Shown: positions 61,995 through 64,000 of the stretch, in pieces
Layout: each line of letters opens with the position of its first letter
Position numbering within the stretch: the stretch's first letter is position 1
Source of the DNA: Paenibacillus sp. YN15
GTDB taxonomy: Bacteria > Bacillota > Bacilli > Paenibacillales > NBRC-103111
Direction: 5' to 3'
Length of the DNA: 64,000 nt
NCBI RefSeq assembly: GCF_003285005.1
Contig: NZ_QMFA01000014.1
Coordinates: 1 to 64,000, forward strand
Program-made: the position numbers and the translations under genes
The notes under the pieces: generated by a model
What the model was told of the DNA's origin: nothing
Seen by the model: only the letters and a program-made list of their open reading frames with translations
The model's database searches: none

Positions 61995-62753
61995 ATGCGG
62001 ATTGAAACATTGGCACATGCCGGGGAAGCGGCCGAGGCGGATTTTACAGGCAAAAGCGTGCTGGTGATGGATGTGTTCCGGGCCACAAGCTGTATCGTGA
62101 CGGGATTGGCTTGCGGGTGCGCCGGGTTTTTGCCGGTCCTGACGCTGGAGGAGGCGCGGGGGGTGGCAGACGGAGAGTGGCTGCTGGCAGGCGAACGCAA
62201 GGGAAAACGCCCGGACGGCTTCCATCTGGGCAACTCTCCTCTCGATTATTTGGCGTCGGATGAGCTTTTGGGCAAACGGATTGTGCTTACCACCACCAAC
62301 GGGACCCGGGCGATTCATTATGCCTTGGGGAATGCCCATACCGTATTGATCGGCGCGTTTCTTAATGCAGCCGCAGCCGCCCGTGCTCTGTTTATGCCGG
62401 AGCGGGATGTGTGTCTTGTTTGCTCGGGAACCCGCGACCGATTTTCCCTGGAGGATGGTCTGTGCGCCGGTTTGGTGGCGGAGGAGCTGCTGCGGTTGGC
62501 CGGCGGGAATCTGGTCCTGTGCGATCTGACCCAAGCTATGCTGGCCAGTTGGAGGCAGGCCCGGGACAATCTGCAGCCGGTGCTGGCCGGCTCGGCCAAC
62601 GGCAAACGCCTCGCGCGTATGGGGCTCTTCAGAGATGTGGAATTCTGCGGAACCTTGAACCGCTACAGCCTGGTGCCGGTATGGCAGAACGGGCTGCTGC
62701 TCCCCCTGGCGAATGCGGAACCGCTCCAATCTTCACAAAACAGCTTGTTCTAA
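61995..62753 (+). CDS. comB: 2-phosphosulfolactate phosphatase (ComB family)
   Basis: The 252-residue phosphatase removes phosphate from phosphosulfolactate. VLVMDVFRATSCIVTGLACGC near residue 22, LAGERKGKRPDGFHLGNSPLDY, LTTTNGTRAIHYAL and CSGTRDRFSLEDGLCAG match ComB (YitC type). With ComA it makes 3-sulfolactate, which accumulates in Bacillus spores. The order comA-comB fits an operon of sporulation-linked metabolism. Confidence 0.88.
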   Translation: MRIETLAHAGEAAEADFTGKSVLVMDVFRATSCIVTGLACGCAGFLPVLTLEEARGVADGEWLLAGERKGKRPDGFHLGNSPLDYLASDELLGKRIVLTTTNGTRAIHYALGNAHTVLIGAFLNAAAAARALFMPERDVCLVCSGTRDRFSLEDGLCAGLVAEELLRLAGGNLVLCDLTQAMLASWRQARDNLQPVLAGSANGKRLARMGLFRDVEFCGTLNRYSLVPVWQNGLLLPLANAEPLQSSQNSLF

Positions 62754-62813
62754 CTTCCCGCTTCGGGCATACAATCAACCAACGAGAAATCCTAGGACAA
62801 GGGGAATGCCCGT

Positions 62814-63269
62814 ATGAATGGCAATCTGCTGCTTCTGGCCCTGATCGTAATCGGCATGGCGGGCCGTTCCAACATTATTACAACCGCCGCCTGCATTCTT
62901 CTGGTTGTGAAGCTGGTCCATCTGGAGCGGTATCTGCCTACGATTGAACGGCGGGGTCTGGAGCTGGGGCTGCTGTTTTTGACCATGGGCGTGCTGGTTC
63001 CCTTTGCCAGCGAGCGGATTTCACTGAAGGATGTGACGGCGGTGTTTACCTCCTGGCCCGGTATCATCGCGCTGGTGGGAGGGGCTGCAGCCACGTGGAT
63101 GAACGGCAAAGGGCTGGAGCTGCTGAAGTTTGACCCCCAATTGATTGTGGGTCTGGTCATCGGCTCCATCATGGGCATTATCTTCCTGCGGGGGGTTCCC
63201 GTTGGCCCGTTGATGGCGGCGGGAATCACCGCGTTTTTGTTGAAGGTGGGGCAGCTTTTCTTTAAGTAG
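62814..63269 (+). CDS. ytwI: DUF441 family membrane protein (YtwI)
   Basis: The 151-residue protein has four to five hydrophobic helices ([74 protein letters not shown]) and the family features GRSNIITTA and [13 protein letters not shown]. The role is unknown. The ATG follows AAGGGGAAT. It is 60 nt downstream of comB. Confidence 0.85.
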   Translation: MNGNLLLLALIVIGMAGRSNIITTAACILLVVKLVHLERYLPTIERRGLELGLLFLTMGVLVPFASERISLKDVTAVFTSWPGIIALVGGAAATWMNGKGLELLKFDPQLIVGLVIGSIMGIIFLRGVPVGPLMAAGITAFLLKVGQLFFK

Positions 63270-63304
63270 CTTCCCTATCCGCCTGCAATGGCTGCGCAGC
63301 CCAA

Positions 63305-63380
63305 ATAGCGGAAAGGCGCCTTCCGCTATGGCCTGGCAGAGCCCCAAAGTTCTGCGATAACGGAAGGCATTTTCCGTTAT
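63305..63380. repeat. TAGCGG/TAACGG palindromic repeat cluster 4
   Basis: Two units: ATAGCGGAA with TTCCGCTAT (63305-63329) around AGGCGCCT, and ATAACGGAA with TTCCGTTAT (63357-63380). Each unit is a small hairpin with the same core seen in the other three clusters. It lies between the convergent ytwI gene and the gene at 63424-63990. Confidence 0.7.
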
Positions 63381-63423
63381 AGCTTCAAATTTGCGGCTGA
63401 TATTGGCCGCCGACACTCCCCCC

Positions 63424-63990
63424 CTACGGCTTGCGCACAATTTGCCGGCGCTTTTTTGCCGCCCGGCTTTTCGCCTGTTTTTTCTTGCCGGGCCTGCGGA
63501 CGCTGGATGTCCGCGGGGCTTTTTGCTGCTTTTGCTCCATGATCACCGGCTCGAAGGAATCCATGAAGAAGGACGGTTCCTCCTCCGCCTTAATCAGCAT
63601 CTGCGAGAGGGAGCGGATTTGGGTAATGGCCTCCGGCTCCTCCAACTGCTCCGAAATGCGCATCCACTCCAGCTCATGCTCCTCCATCGGCGCCTTGACG
63701 GCGGCAAGATGGTACATAATCTGGTCGGCTACATTCAGCTGGGACTGTCTCAGAATAGTCAGCTCCAACGGGTCGTAGCAGCCCTGGTACGGGGGATAAT
63801 AGAACAGCTCCAGCTTGAGCAAATGGAAATTCGGCTCGCCAGCCTCCACCGGCTCCTCATCCCCCAGCAAGGACCAGGTATCGGTGCGGGTCAGGTAATA
63901 CTCCTCCAGATTCCCCGGGAAAGAGCGGTGTCTGGTCCAATAGCGGGGGGAATGCTCGTTGAAGAACTGCCGGAAGCGGGGATTGACCAT
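63424..63990 (-). CDS. hypothetical protein, possibly cut by the window edge
   Basis: The minus strand encodes about 188 residues from an ATG at 63990: MVNPRFRQFFNEHSPRYW.. followed by LLKLELFYYPPYQGCYDPLEL and a Lys/Arg-rich tail (RRPGKKKQAKSRAAKKRRQIVRKP). The tail may bind nucleic acid. The frame stays open (TSH) to the last bases of the window, so the real start may lie outside. I do not recognise the family. Confidence 0.65.
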   Translation of the reverse strand: MVNPRFRQFFNEHSPRYWTRHRSFPGNLEEYYLTRTDTWSLLGDEEPVEAGEPNFHLLKLELFYYPPYQGCYDPLELTILRQSQLNVADQIMYHLAAVKAPMEEHELEWMRISEQLEEPEAITQIRSLSQMLIKAEEEPSFFMDSFEPVIMEQKQQKAPRTSSVRRPGKKKQAKSRAAKKRRQIVRKP

Positions 63991-64000
63991 ATGCGAGGTG

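Noticed and set aside
61185-62753. Competence genes comA/comB
   Set aside because: The proteins match the sulfolactate (coenzyme M type) enzymes, not the competence response regulator or comB export genes.

Overview
The window is about 64 kb of chromosome from an endospore-forming Bacillota, most likely a member of the Paenibacillaceae. This rests on a full spoIIIA operon, spo0A, spoIVB, spoIIM, an alpha/beta SASP and B. subtilis-like gene order (nudF-endoQ-spoIIM-fur-yqzK-xerD-drm-pupG; nusB-DUF2273-amaP-asp23-accC-accB-spoIIIAH..AA-yqhV). GC content looks moderately high, and the dispersed noncoding palindromes resemble those I associate with Paenibacillus. No plasmid, phage, CRISPR array or tRNA gene was seen.

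Layout. 1-900: the 5' end of a 16S rRNA gene and its leader and promoter (minus strand), then a SASP gene. 960-5840: pdhABCD (minus) with a Fur-box-like site just upstream. 5980-12350: nucleoside salvage and maintenance genes (lipL, pdp, two purine nucleoside phosphorylases, deoB, xerD, yqzK). 12560-19006: an S8 protease, fur, spoIIM, a GNAT enzyme, EndoQ, nudF, a MciZ-like small gene and an AlkC-like repair protein. 19007-26655: an accessory stretch with a GH94 phosphorylase and its LacI regulator, an Rpn-type nuclease, an ArsR regulator, a PepT-like peptidase, a MITE-like element and the 33-residue Prli42. 26670-31693: the branched-chain 2-oxoacid dehydrogenase genes, with a FapR-like operator just downstream of a good promoter. 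31990-34651: an aspartase/fumarase-family gene with hydF, the [FeFe]-hydrogenase maturation GTPase. 35150-37664: a redox operon (Rrf2 regulator, thioredoxin, nitroreductase) and an MTHFR-like gene. 37880-48350: a remnant of an Rpn gene, spo0A with a two-promoter control region, spoIVB, recN, argR, tlyA, dxs and ispA. 48079-60955: xseBA, folD, nusB, the Asp23/AmaP module, accBC and the eight-gene spoIIIA operon with yqhV. 61185-63990: comA and comB (sulfolactate synthesis), ytwI, and a hypothetical gene at the window edge.

How the genes fit together. Three lipoate-linked units lie close: lipL (lipoyl relay), pdhABCD and the bkd genes. Promoter reading suggests links not usually described: a Fur box in front of pdhA, and FapR-like boxes in front of both bkdAA and accB. 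The latter would coordinate branched-chain primer supply and malonyl-CoA synthesis with fatty-acid demand. Sporulation genes form the second theme. The spo0A region shows a sigma-A promoter, a near-perfect sigma-H promoter and three TGTCGAA boxes, and a fourth such box lies inside the rRNA promoter spacer. hydF implies a fermentative, facultatively anaerobic life style, although hydE, hydG and the hydrogenase are not in the window.

Noncoding structure is unusually rich: a four-site family of TA(A/G)CGGAA palindromes, a two-copy C-G-C switch hairpin, a TA-flanked MITE, and a long inverted repeat enclosing the ribosome-binding site in front of tlyA. All regulatory-site assignments are pattern reading by eye and were not computed.
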